In this document: piece after piece, positions 29,859 through 38,327 of the stretch
Layout: every line of letters starts with the position of its first letter
Numbering within the stretch: position 1 is the stretch's first letter
Source: Streptomyces sp. ISL-100
Lineage (GTDB): Bacteria > Actinomycetota > Actinomycetes > Streptomycetales > Streptomycetaceae
Direction: 5' to 3'
Length of the DNA: 38,372 bases
NCBI RefSeq assembly: GCF_018614615.1
Contig: NZ_JAGGOK010000097.1
Coordinates: 1 to 38,372, forward strand
The notes under the pieces: generated by a model
What the model saw: the letters and a program-made list of their open reading frames with translations, nothing else
What the model was told of the DNA's origin: nothing
Databases searched by the model: none
Position numbers and translations under genes: made by a program

Positions 29859-32090
29859 ATGAGCCAGCAGCCGAGCGCCGATGTCCCTGTCCAGCATGCT
29901 CAGCCGTCCGTCGGGTCCATCGCCGCGCACCGCCCGCACACCCTGGCGAGCTCCCCGGTGACCAATCTGGATCCCGACATCGACGCCGATCTGGACGTGT
30001 ACGTAGAGGATGCCGAGGCTGACACAGAGCTGCCGCAGGGCCGTTTCCTCGACCGCGAGCGCAGCTGGCTGGCCTTCAACGAGCGGGTGCTCGAACTCGC
30101 CGAGGACCCCGCCACACCCCTCCTCGAACGAGCGAACTTCCTCGCGATCTTCGCCTCGAACCTGGACGAGTTCTTCATGGTCCGGGTGGCCGGTCTGAAG
30201 CGCCGTATCGCGACTGGTGTCGCCACCCGGTCCGCGTCCGGCCTCCAGCCCCGCGAGGTCCTGGAGCTGATCTGGACCCGCTCGCGCGAGCTCATGGCCC
30301 GGCACGCCGCCTGCTACCAGCAGGACATCGCTCCGGCCCTCGCCGACGAAGGCGTCCACCTGATCCGCTGGCCCGAGCTGACCGAGAAGGAGCAGGCACG
30401 CCTCTTCACGCTCTTCCGCCAGCAGATCTTCCCGGTTCTGACCCCACTCGCCGTCGACCCCGCGCACCCCTTCCCGTACATCTCGGGTCTCTCCCTCAAC
30501 CTGGCCGTGGTCGTACGCAACCCGGTCAGCGGCCACCGCCACTTCGCGCGCGTCAAGGTGCCGCCGCTGCTGTCCCGCTTCCTGGAGGCCTCGCCGCAGC
30601 GGTACGTACCCCTTGAGGACGTCATCGCCGCGCACCTCGAAGAGCTCTTCCCGGGGATGGAGGTCCTCGCGCACCACATGTTCCGGGTCACGCGCAACGA
30701 GGACCTCGAAGTCGAGGAGGACGACACCGAGAACCTCCTCCAGGCGCTGGAGAAGGAGCTCATGCGGCGCCGCTTCGGCCCGCCGGTGCGGCTGGAGGTG
30801 GAGGAGTCGATCGACCCGTACGTCCTCGACCTCCTCGTGCGCGAGCTGAAGATGTCGGACGCCGAGGTGTACCCGCTGCCCGGCCCGCTGGACCTGACCG
30901 GCCTGTTCGGGATCGCGGCGCTGGACCGGCCGGAGCTGAAGTTCCCGAAGTACATTGTGGGCACGCACCGCGAGCTCGCCGAGGTCGAGTCGGCGTCCGC
31001 GCCCGACGTCTTCGCCGCGCTGCGCGAGCGCGACGTACTCCTGCACCACCCGTACGACTCCTTCTCGACGTCCGTGCAGGCGTTCCTGGAGCAGGCGGCG
31101 GCCGACCCGGACGTCCTCGCGATCAAGCAGACGCTGTACCGGACGTCGGGCGACTCGCCGATAGTGGACGCGCTGATCGACGCCGCCGAATCCGGCAAGC
31201 AGGTCCTCGTACTCGTCGAGATCAAGGCCCGCTTCGACGAGCAGGCCAACATCAAGTGGGCGCGCAAGCTGGAGGAGTCCGGCTGCCACGTCGTATACGG
31301 CCTGGTGGGCCTCAAGACCCACTGCAAGCTGTCGCTGGTGGTCCGCCAGGAGGGCGACCAGCTGGTCCGCTACTCGCACGTCGGTACGGGCAACTACCAC
31401 CCCAAGACGGCCCGGCTCTACGAGGACCTCGGGCTGCTGACCGCCAACCCGCAGGTCGGCGCGGACCTCTCCGACCTCTTCAACCGGCTGTCCGGCTACT
31501 CGCGCCGTGAGACCTACCGCCGGCTGCTCGTGGCCCCGAAGTCCCTGCGTGACGGCCTGATAGCCCGTATCAACAAAGAGGCCGCGAACCACCAGGCGGG
31601 CCGTCCGGCGTACGTCCGCTTCAAGGTCAACTCGATGGTCGACGAAGCGATCATCGACGCGTGCTACCGGGCGGCGAAGGTGGGCGTGCCGGTCGACATC
31701 TGGGTGCGCGGCATCTGCGCGATACGCCCCGGAGTCGCCGGCCTCTCCGAGAACGTCCGGGTCCGCTCGATACTGGGCCGCTTCCTCGAACACTCGCGGA
31801 TCTTCGCCTTCGGCAACGGCGGCGAGCCCGAAGTCTGGTTCGGCAGCGCCGACATGATGCACCGCAACCTCGACCGCCGCATCGAGGCACTGGTCCGGGT
31901 CACCGACCCGGCCCACCGTGCGTCCCTGACCCGGCTGCTGGAAACCGGAATGTCCGATTCAACAGCTTCCTGGCACCTCGGCCCCGACGGCAACTGGACG
32001 CGGCACGCGACGGACGCCGAGGGCCAGCCACTGCGGCATGTACAGGAACTGCTCATTGACGCCCGGAGGCGCCGGCGTGCGAAACCGTGA
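29859..32090 (+). CDS. ppk: Polyphosphate kinase 1
   Basis: A 743-residue PPK1, which makes inorganic polyphosphate from ATP reversibly. The body starts at about residue 60 ('RFLDRERSWLAFNERVLELA'); the first 60 residues are a disordered acidic extension. Catalytic histidines: H488 in G-L-K-T-H-C-K-L (phosphorylated) and H668 in 'SADMMHRNLDRR'. The ATG at 29859 is chosen because AACAAT lies 6 bases upstream and no ribosome-binding site is seen. It overlaps the CHAD gene by 14 bases. Confidence 0.95.
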   Translation: MSQQPSADVPVQHAQPSVGSIAAHRPHTLASSPVTNLDPDIDADLDVYVEDAEADTELPQGRFLDRERSWLAFNERVLELAEDPATPLLERANFLAIFASNLDEFFMVRVAGLKRRIATGVATRSASGLQPREVLELIWTRSRELMARHAACYQQDIAPALADEGVHLIRWPELTEKEQARLFTLFRQQIFPVLTPLAVDPAHPFPYISGLSLNLAVVVRNPVSGHRHFARVKVPPLLSRFLEASPQRYVPLEDVIAAHLEELFPGMEVLAHHMFRVTRNEDLEVEEDDTENLLQALEKELMRRRFGPPVRLEVEESIDPYVLDLLVRELKMSDAEVYPLPGPLDLTGLFGIAALDRPELKFPKYIVGTHRELAEVESASAPDVFAALRERDVLLHHPYDSFSTSVQAFLEQAAADPDVLAIKQTLYRTSGDSPIVDALIDAAESGKQVLVLVEIKARFDEQANIKWARKLEESGCHVVYGLVGLKTHCKLSLVVRQEGDQLVRYSHVGTGNYHPKTARLYEDLGLLTANPQVGADLSDLFNRLSGYSRRETYRRLLVAPKSLRDGLIARINKEAANHQAGRPAYVRFKVNSMVDEAIIDACYRAAKVGVPVDIWVRGICAIRPGVAGLSENVRVRSILGRFLEHSRIFAFGNGGEPEVWFGSADMMHRNLDRRIEALVRVTDPAHRASLTRLLETGMSDSTASWHLGPDGNWTRHATDAEGQPLRHVQELLIDARRRRRAKP

Positions 32091-33171
32091 CACCGCATCC
32101 CGAACCCGCCCCCAGCCCCGGCCGGACACGCGCCCCGACTCGGCCCCGGCCTTCCCGCCTGCGGGGGGTGGGCCGGACGTCCTGTCCCGGGAGCTCCTGG
32201 CGCCGTACCTCCACGCCCGGGCCGCCGACTTCCTGCGCAGCCTGCGCCTGCACCGCGAGAGTGGCCAGGACCCGCAGGGCGCGGCGGACGCGGCCCGGGC
32301 GGCCCATGCGCTGCGCGGCTCGGCGCGCCGGATCAGCGGGACGCTGCATACGTTCCGGCCCCTGACCGACACCGGCTGGGCGGACACCCTGCGCGCCGAG
32401 CTGGCCTGGCTCTCCGGCACTCTGGCCCGCGAGCACGCCTACGCCGCCCGCCTGAACCGGCTGCTGGAGGCGCTGAACCGGCTCTCGGGCAGCGGCGCCG
32501 GCGCGGGCCCGGCCACCGTCCCCGCGGCGCGCGGTCGCGGGGCGGAGCCGACGGGTGCGCTGACCGTGGGGGCCGCGCGGGCCGGGGCGCTGCTGGAGCG
32601 GCAGCTGACGCTGGCCAGGACGCGGGCACACTCGGCGGCGCTTCAGGCGCTGGGTTCCTCACGGTTCCACGCGGTCGCCGACGCCGTGGCCTTACTGGCC
32701 TCGGACGTGCCGCTCGGCCCTGCCGCCGCCGCGCCCGCCGCCGAAGTGCTGGCGCCGCTGGCGAGCGGTGCCGAGCAGCGGCTCAAGGAAGCGGTGGCCG
32801 CACTGCCGCTGGGGCGCGCCTCGCACCCGTACAACGCCGAGGCACTCGTCCACGGCCTCGCCCCGGCGCCCGGCGGCGAGACGCAGGACGCCCCCTGGCA
32901 CCACGTACGCCTGCTCCTGCGCCTGCACCGTTACGCGCAGGAGGTCGTCGCCGCCCCCGCCGACACGCTCCCGGCGGCGCAGGCCCTGGACCGGCACCGG
33001 GACGCGGCCGAGGCGGCCACCGCGGCGGCTTCGGCGGCCCGTACCCCGCGCATCGCCCCGGCGACGGCGTACGCCCTGGGCGTCCTGCACGCCGACCAGC
33101 GGCACGAGGTCGAGGCGGCGCGCTTCTCCTTCCAGCAGGTATGGCAGCCGGAGGCGGCGGCAACACCATGA
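32077..33171 (+). CDS. CHAD-domain (polyphosphate-associated) protein with a TTA codon
   Basis: A 364-residue all-helical protein with two CHAD-like repeats. Conserved histidines and basic residues sit in patterns such as 'AHALRGSARRISGTLHTF', 'DTGWADTLRAELAWLSGTLA', 'HHVRLLLRLHRYAQEV' and 'ALGVLHADQRHE'. CHAD domains bind polyphosphate through basic pockets, consistent with its place directly after ppk. GTG 32077 has GGAGG (32065-32069) 7 bases upstream. Codon 206 is TTA (32692-32694), so synthesis may depend on the bldA tRNA. Its TGA overlaps the next ATG. Confidence 0.87.
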   Translation: MRNRDTASRTRPQPRPDTRPDSAPAFPPAGGGPDVLSRELLAPYLHARAADFLRSLRLHRESGQDPQGAADAARAAHALRGSARRISGTLHTFRPLTDTGWADTLRAELAWLSGTLAREHAYAARLNRLLEALNRLSGSGAGAGPATVPAARGRGAEPTGALTVGAARAGALLERQLTLARTRAHSAALQALGSSRFHAVADAVALLASDVPLGPAAAAPAAEVLAPLASGAEQRLKEAVAALPLGRASHPYNAEALVHGLAPAPGGETQDAPWHHVRLLLRLHRYAQEVVAAPADTLPAAQALDRHRDAAEAATAAASAARTPRIAPATAYALGVLHADQRHEVEAARFSFQQVWQPEAAATP

Positions 33172-33587
33172 CCGATCCCGCAGAGACAGTGCTCGCCGCC
33201 GGCTGCGTGCTGTGGCGCCGGTCGCCGTTCGACGGCGGCCTGGAGATCTGCCTGGTCCACCGCCCCAAATACGACGACTGGTCGCATCCCAAGGGCAAGC
33301 TCAAACGCGGCGAGGACCCACTGGCGGGCGCGCTGCGGGAGGTCCTGGAGGAGACGGGCCACCACTGCACGCCGGGCGCGGCCCTGCCCACGATGCGGTA
33401 CGTCGCGAACGGCCGCCCGAAGCAGGTCCGGTACTGGACGGCGGAGGCGGCGGGGGGCGCGTTCACCCCGGGCGACGAGGTGGACCGGATCCTCTGGCTC
33501 TCCCCCACGGCGGCCAGAAACCGCCTGACGCAACCCCGCGACCGCGACCTGGTGACCGCCCTCCTGGACTCCCTCCACCACGCCTGA
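33168..33587 (+). CDS. Nudix hydrolase (MutT-like)
   Basis: 139 residues with a complete Nudix box: G43, E49, R57-E58, E61-E62 and G64 in 'GKLKRGEDPLAGALREVLEE'. It hydrolyses a nucleoside diphosphate linked to another group; relatives next to ppk may act on nucleoside triphosphates, dinucleoside polyphosphates or inositol/poly-phosphates. It starts at ATG 33168 overlapping the CHAD stop. ppk, CHAD and Nudix form one operon. Confidence 0.9.
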   Translation: MTDPAETVLAAGCVLWRRSPFDGGLEICLVHRPKYDDWSHPKGKLKRGEDPLAGALREVLEETGHHCTPGAALPTMRYVANGRPKQVRYWTAEAAGGAFTPGDEVDRILWLSPTAARNRLTQPRDRDLVTALLDSLHHA

Positions 33588-33606
33588 CGCACCCGGACGC
33601 GAAATC

Positions 33607-33650
33607 CAGCCCCTCCGGCGCTTGAGGAGCGGGGTGTCGGGCAGCCCCAC
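33607..33650. repeat. Intergenic repeat, copy 2 (TTGAGGAGCGGGGT element)
   Basis: Near-copy of 23907-23949, starting 20 bases after the Nudix stop: CCCTCCGGCGCTTGAGGAG, then CGGGGTGTCGGGCAGCCCC. The rest of the gap 33651-33790 has no gene I can support. Confidence 0.6.
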
Positions 33651-33800
33651 AAGCCGCGCAGCGGGCAGACCACCGCGTTTCGGACACCCCCCACACGGGG
33701 AGCATCCCGGCGGCCACCAACCGCACGCCCCAGCCCCCCCTCGCACCGCACCCCCATCGCCAGCCGCGAGGCGCCACCGCACACCACACCGTTCGGCACG

Positions 33801-33822
33801 GTTCACCTCCCGTTCACTCTCC
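33801..33822 (+). promoter_or_regulatory. PHO box upstream of pstS
   Basis: Two 11-bp direct repeats, GTTCACCTCCC and GTTCACTCTCC, match the GTTCACC unit bound by PhoP in Streptomyces. A further GTTCGGC (33791) is out of register by one base. TAATTT at 33850-33855 is a candidate -10. The 5' leader of pstS then runs about 120 bases with no gene. Confidence 0.8.
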
Positions 33823-33983
33823 CCCGTCGGCGGCTTCACCTGTTCTGCCTAATTTCGGACGTACACAGTGCGAGGCACATCGCAGGATGACCGCCCCGCT
33901 GGGTAGCTGGAACCCGAGAACACCAACCTCTTCGCACGCCGCCACCACCCAGGCCCGGCGGCTCCTGGAAGGAACCCCCGAAA

Positions 33984-35120
33984 GTGAAGCTTCAGCGCAA
34001 GAACCGGCTTCGCGCCACCGCGCTCGGCGCCCTCGCCGTCTCCGGCGCCCTGGTCCTCACGGCGTGCGGCTCCGACGACAACACCGGTTCGACCGGTGGC
34101 TCCGGCGAGAAGACCAACGCCGCCAGCAACATCAAGTGCGACGACGCGAAGGGCCAGCTCCTCGCAGCCGGCTCGACGGCCCAGAAGAACGCCATGGACC
34201 TCTGGGTCAAGAACTTCCAGGCCGCCTGCGCGGGCACAGAGGTCAACTACCAGGCCATCGGCTCCGGTGGCGGTATCACCAAGTTCAACCAGGGCCAGGT
34301 CGCCTTCGCCGGCTCAGACTCGGCGCTGAAGCCCGAAGAGGTCGCCGAGTCGAAGAAGATCTGCAAGGGCGGCCAGGGCATCAACCTGCCGATGGTCGGC
34401 GGTCCGGTCGCCATCGGCTACAACCTGGAGGGCGTCGACGACCTCGTTCTCGACGCCAAGACGCTCGCGCAGATCTTCGACTCGGAGATCAAGAAGTGGA
34501 ACGACCCGGCGATCGCCAAGCTCAACCCGGACGCCAAGCTCCCGGGCACCACGATCCAGGCCTTCCACCGCTCGGACGAGTCCGGTACGACCCAGAACCT
34601 GGGCAAGTACCTCAACACGGCCGCACCGGGTGACTGGAAGTACGACCCGAAGTCGAAGTCGTGGCCGGCCAAGGGTGGCCAGGCCGCCAACGGCTCCTCC
34701 GGCGTCGTCTCCAACGTCAAGGACACCGACGGTGCGATCGGTTACTTCGAGCTGTCCTACGCGACCGCCAACGACCTGAACACCGTCAAGATCAACACCG
34801 GTGCCGCCGCCCCGGTCGAGGCCACCACGGAGAACGCCTCCAAGGCCATCGCCGCCGCCAAGGTCACCGGCACGGGCAAGGACATGGCCCTTTCCCTCGA
34901 CTACGCCACCAAGGCCGAGGGTGCCTACCCGATCACTCTGGTGACGTACGAGATCGCCTGCGACAAGGGCAACAAGGCGGAGACCCTGCCCGCCCTGAAG
35001 GCCTTCCTGAACTACGCCGTCAGCGAGGAGGGCCAGAAGGTCCTCGCGGACGCCGACTACGCGCCGCTCCCGACCGAGATCGCGGCCAAGGTCCGCGAAA
35101 TCGTCCCCACCCTTTCCTGA
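33984..35120 (+). CDS. pstS: Phosphate-binding lipoprotein of the Pst transporter
   Basis: 378 residues. It has a lipoprotein signal with lipobox L-T-A-C (C28), a Ser/Gly/Asn linker, then a phosphate-binding domain with 'LLAAGSTAQKNAMDLW', 'YQAIGSGGGITKFNQGQV' and 'FHRSDESGTTQNLGKYL', which supply the phosphate-contacting Ser/Thr/Arg/Asp residues. It captures phosphate outside the membrane for PstCAB. Start GTG 33984 with GGAAGGAA about 8 bases upstream. It is led by a PHO box and followed by a hairpin that partly separates it from pstC. Confidence 0.95.
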   Translation: MKLQRKNRLRATALGALAVSGALVLTACGSDDNTGSTGGSGEKTNAASNIKCDDAKGQLLAAGSTAQKNAMDLWVKNFQAACAGTEVNYQAIGSGGGITKFNQGQVAFAGSDSALKPEEVAESKKICKGGQGINLPMVGGPVAIGYNLEGVDDLVLDAKTLAQIFDSEIKKWNDPAIAKLNPDAKLPGTTIQAFHRSDESGTTQNLGKYLNTAAPGDWKYDPKSKSWPAKGGQAANGSSGVVSNVKDTDGAIGYFELSYATANDLNTVKINTGAAAPVEATTENASKAIAAAKVTGTGKDMALSLDYATKAEGAYPITLVTYEIACDKGNKAETLPALKAFLNYAVSEEGQKVLADADYAPLPTEIAAKVREIVPTLS

Positions 35121-35128
35121 CCCCGGCC

Positions 35129-35159
35129 GCGGCCGGCCCCACCAACCGGGGCCGGCCGC
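35129..35159 (+). terminator. Intra-operon hairpin between pstS and pstC
   Basis: A perfect 12-bp stem GCGGCCGGCCCC (35129-35140)/GGGGCCGGCCGC (35148-35159) with a 7-base loop, 8 bases after the pstS stop. It probably acts as an attenuator and 3'-end protector, giving more pstS than pstCAB message. Confidence 0.75.
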
Positions 35160-35217
35160 GCCTTCCGGTGCACCGCCGCCAGGAGCCCTCACCGGCTCCG
35201 CAGACCGGAGAAAACCG

Positions 35218-36222
35218 ATGGATATAGCAACCGAACCCACCTCGTCCTCACCACCACCCCCGCCCGGCCACGGCACCACGCTCGCCTCCAAGGGCAGCAG
35301 CCACGCCGGTGACCGGGTTTTCGTCGCCCTGTCCCGGGGGTCCGGAATCACGCTCCTGGTGATCATGGCCGCGATCGCGGCCTTCCTCGCCTACCGCACC
35401 GGCCTCGCTGTCTCGAAGGACGACGCCAACTTCCTGACCACCTCCGAGTGGAACCCAGCGGGCAGCCCGCCAGTGTTCGGCATCGCCGTCCTCCTCTTCG
35501 GTACGGTCGTCAGCTCGATCATCGCGATGGCCATCGCCGTGCCGATCGCCATCGGCATCGCGCTGTTCATCTCGCACTACGCGCCGCGCAAGCTGGCCAC
35601 CCCGCTCGCGTACACCGTCGACCTGCTGGCCGCCGTGCCGAGCATCATCTACGGCCTCTGGGGCGCCGTCTTCCTGGTCCCGTACCTGGACGGCCTCAAC
35701 AAGTGGCTCGACGAGTACCTCGGCTGGACGTACATCTTCGACAAGACGAGCGACGGCGTCGCCCGCAACCTCTTCACGGTCGGCATCCTGCTGGCGATCA
35801 TGATCCTGCCGATCGTCACCAACGTCACCCGTGAGGTCTTCCTCCAGTCGCCGAAGATGCACGAGGAAGCCGCCCTGGCTCTCGGTGCCACGCGCTGGGA
35901 AGTCATGCGGATGTCCGTCCTCCCCTTCGGCCGCTCGGGCATCATCAGCGCCTCGATGCTGGGCCTGGGCCGCGCCCTCGGCGAGACGATGGCCGTCGCC
36001 GTCGTGCTCTCCCCGAGCTTCATCATTTCCGGCCGGCTGCTCGACCCGGGCGGCGGCACCTTCGCGCAGAACATCGCCGCGAAGTTCAACGAGGCGGACG
36101 AGTTCGGCCGCGACGCCCTGATCGCCTCCGGTCTCGTGCTCTTCGTCATCACGCTGCTGGTCAACGGCGCGGCTCGCTGGATCATCGGCCGCCGCAAGGA
36201 GTACTCGGGGGCCAACGCATGA
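35218..36222 (+). CDS. pstC: Phosphate ABC transporter permease PstC
   Basis: 334 residues with about six membrane helices and the cytoplasmic EAA loop 'EEAALALGATRWEVMRMSVL' that docks PstB. A hydrophilic N-terminus of about 35 residues with a Pro run precedes the first helix. GGAGAA lies 7 bases before the ATG. The fourth codon region uses the rare ATA. Its stop overlaps the pstA ATG. Confidence 0.94.
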   Translation: MDIATEPTSSSPPPPPGHGTTLASKGSSHAGDRVFVALSRGSGITLLVIMAAIAAFLAYRTGLAVSKDDANFLTTSEWNPAGSPPVFGIAVLLFGTVVSSIIAMAIAVPIAIGIALFISHYAPRKLATPLAYTVDLLAAVPSIIYGLWGAVFLVPYLDGLNKWLDEYLGWTYIFDKTSDGVARNLFTVGILLAIMILPIVTNVTREVFLQSPKMHEEAALALGATRWEVMRMSVLPFGRSGIISASMLGLGRALGETMAVAVVLSPSFIISGRLLDPGGGTFAQNIAAKFNEADEFGRDALIASGLVLFVITLLVNGAARWIIGRRKEYSGANA

Positions 36223-37298
36223 ACCAGACAAGCCAGGTAATGGACAAGCCCCCGGTCTCCCCCTCTCTGCACGCGTCGCTCGCGCACGCCCGCCTCCCCC
36301 GCTGGGCTCCCGCCGCCATCGCCGTCGGGTCCGTCGCGGCCGGCATCGGTATCGGCCTCGTCGCCGGCTGGCACAGCCGTGTGCAGTGGGGCATGATCGC
36401 CGCCCTGATCTTCGTACTGGCCACCTTCTCCATCACCACCAAGGTGGAGGGCAGCCGCCAGGGCAAGGACCGGGTCGCGACCAGCATCGTCTGGGTCTGC
36501 TTCATCCTCGCCCTCGTCCCGCTGCTCTCGCTGGCCTGGGTCACGATCTCCAAGGGCGTCAAGGTCCTCGACGGGTACTTCCTCAGCCACTCGATGAGCG
36601 GCCTGCTCGACACCGACGAGGGCGGCGGTATCTACCACGCCCTGCTCGGCACCGTGGAGCAGGTCGGTATCGCGACCCTGATCGCCGCTCCGATAGGCCT
36701 CCTCACCGCGGTCTATCTGGTCGAGTACGGGCGCGGGAAGCTGGCGAAGACCGTCACCTTCTTCGTTGACGTCATGACGGGCATCCCGTCGATCGTCGCG
36801 GGTCTGTTCATCCTCGCCACCTGGAATCTGATGCTGGGCTTCGGGCCCTCCGGATTCGCCGGTGCGCTTGCCCTCTCGATCCTGATGATGCCGGTGGTCG
36901 TCCGCTCCACCGAGGAGATGCTCAAGCTCGTCCCGAACGAGCTGCGCGAGGCCTCTCTCGCCCTCGGTGTGCCCAAGTGGCGGACTATCCTCAAGGTGGT
37001 GCTGCCGACCGCGATCGGCGGAATCACCACCGGCGTCATGCTCGCGGTGGCCCGTATCACGGGTGAGACCGCCCCGGTTCTGTTGCTTGTCTTCGGTACG
37101 AAGCTGATCAACCCGAACCCCTTCGAAGGCGCCCAGTCCTCGCTTCCGCTGTACGTGTACGAGCAGTACATCGTCGGCACCGAAGCGTCGGTCGACCGGG
37201 CCTGGGGCGCAGCGCTCGTCCTGATCGCCTTCGTCATGATCCTCAACCTGGTGGCCCGCGGCATCGCCCGCTGGAAGGCCCCGAGCACCGGCCGCTAA
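36219..37298 (+). CDS. pstA: Phosphate ABC transporter permease PstA
   Basis: 359 residues, longer than E. coli PstA because of an N-terminal extension with two extra hydrophobic stretches (about 28-48, 52-70). The core has the EAA loop 'LREASLALGVPKWRTILKVV' and 'GITTGVMLAVARITGETAPV'. It pairs with PstC to form the membrane channel. ATG overlaps the pstC TGA by 4 bases, so the two subunits are made in step. Confidence 0.94.
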   Translation: MNQTSQVMDKPPVSPSLHASLAHARLPRWAPAAIAVGSVAAGIGIGLVAGWHSRVQWGMIAALIFVLATFSITTKVEGSRQGKDRVATSIVWVCFILALVPLLSLAWVTISKGVKVLDGYFLSHSMSGLLDTDEGGGIYHALLGTVEQVGIATLIAAPIGLLTAVYLVEYGRGKLAKTVTFFVDVMTGIPSIVAGLFILATWNLMLGFGPSGFAGALALSILMMPVVVRSTEEMLKLVPNELREASLALGVPKWRTILKVVLPTAIGGITTGVMLAVARITGETAPVLLLVFGTKLINPNPFEGAQSSLPLYVYEQYIVGTEASVDRAWGAALVLIAFVMILNLVARGIARWKAPSTGR

Positions 37299-37322
37299 GG
37301 CCAACGGAAAGCAGTGATTCAG

Positions 37323-38099
37323 ATGGCCAAGCGAATCGACATCAGCGGCCTGTCGGCCTACTACGGCACCCACAAGGCGATCGACGACATCTCGATGACC
37401 GTCGAGCCCCGCTCGGTGACGGCTTTCATCGGCCCGTCCGGCTGCGGCAAGTCCACCTTCCTGCGCACCCTCAACCGCATGCACGAGGTCACGCCGGGCG
37501 GCCGCGTGGAAGGCAAGGTCCTCCTGGACGACGAGAACCTCTACGGCAAGGACGTCGACCCGGTCGCCGTACGCCGTACGGTCGGCATGGTCTTCCAGCG
37601 CCCGAACCCCTTCCCCACCATGTCGATCTTCGACAACGTGGCGGCGGGCCTGCGCCTCAACCACTCGTACAAGAAGAACAAGCTGGCCGAGGTGGTGGAA
37701 AAGTCCCTCCGCGGCGCCAACCTCTGGAACGAGGTCAAGGACCGCCTGAACAAGCCCGGCTCCGGCCTCTCCGGCGGCCAGCAGCAGCGCCTGTGCATCG
37801 CCCGCGCGATCGCGGTGGAGCCGCAGGTTCTCCTCATGGACGAGCCGTGCTCGGCCCTGGACCCGATCTCCACCCTCGCCATCGAGGACCTGATCGGTGA
37901 GCTGAAGGAGCGCTTCACGATCGTCATCGTGACGCACAACATGCAGCAGGCGGCGCGCGTCTCGGACCGTACGGCGTTCTTCAACCTCGCGGCGATCGGC
38001 CAGCCCGGCAGGCTGATCGAGATAGACGACACCGAGCGGATCTTCTCCAACCCGTCCGTCCAGGCAACGGAGGACTACATCTCCGGCCGCTTCGGCTAG
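37323..38099 (+). CDS. pstB: Phosphate ABC transporter ATPase PstB
   Basis: 258 residues with Walker A GPSGCGKS (37-44), Q-loop 'VFQRPNPFP', signature LSGGQQQ (149-155), and Walker B 'VLLMDEPCSALDP'. The ATG at 37323 begins M-A-K-R-I-D as in relatives; an in-frame GTG at 37314 is possible. It energises phosphate uptake and ends the pst operon; phoU is not adjacent, as is usual in Streptomyces. Confidence 0.95.
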   Translation: MAKRIDISGLSAYYGTHKAIDDISMTVEPRSVTAFIGPSGCGKSTFLRTLNRMHEVTPGGRVEGKVLLDDENLYGKDVDPVAVRRTVGMVFQRPNPFPTMSIFDNVAAGLRLNHSYKKNKLAEVVEKSLRGANLWNEVKDRLNKPGSGLSGGQQQRLCIARAIAVEPQVLLMDEPCSALDPISTLAIEDLIGELKERFTIVIVTHNMQQAARVSDRTAFFNLAAIGQPGRLIEIDDTERIFSNPSVQATEDYISGRFG

Positions 38100-38156
38100 A
38101 AGCCGGCCGCCACCCCTGTCCTGCGGTGCTGCATGGCGGTGCCACCGCAAGGCAAT

Positions 38157-38185
38157 GGGCCCGTCCTCCTGGTGAGGGCGGGCCC
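38157..38185 (+). terminator. Terminator hairpin of the pst operon
   Basis: GGGCCCGTCCTC (38157-38168) pairs with GAGGGCGGGCCC (38174-38185) with one internal mismatch and a 5-base loop. A weaker hairpin, TGCGGTG (38122-38128)/CACCGCA (38143-38149), precedes it. Nothing I can support lies in 38186-38327. Confidence 0.75.
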
Positions 38186-38327
38186 ACCCACGTTCGGGCC
38201 CTGTTCCGGGGTCGGGCATCACCGGCACTGGCTCCACCAGCTTCAACCTCACCAACCCGGTGGCGCCACGGGCTCTGCGAACTTCGGCCACCGGATCAGC
38301 GGCTGACCGTACTTCCACACACGCGCG

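Noticed and set aside
29808..31916. 702-codon frame opposite ppk
   Set aside because: Shadow of ppk: composition is reversed from the real gene and no motif is seen.
35649..38318. A long open reading frame (889 codons) opposite pstC, pstA and pstB
   Set aside because: It is antisense to three clear transporter genes. Long stop-free antisense frames are common in such GC-rich DNA, and its protein shows no domain.
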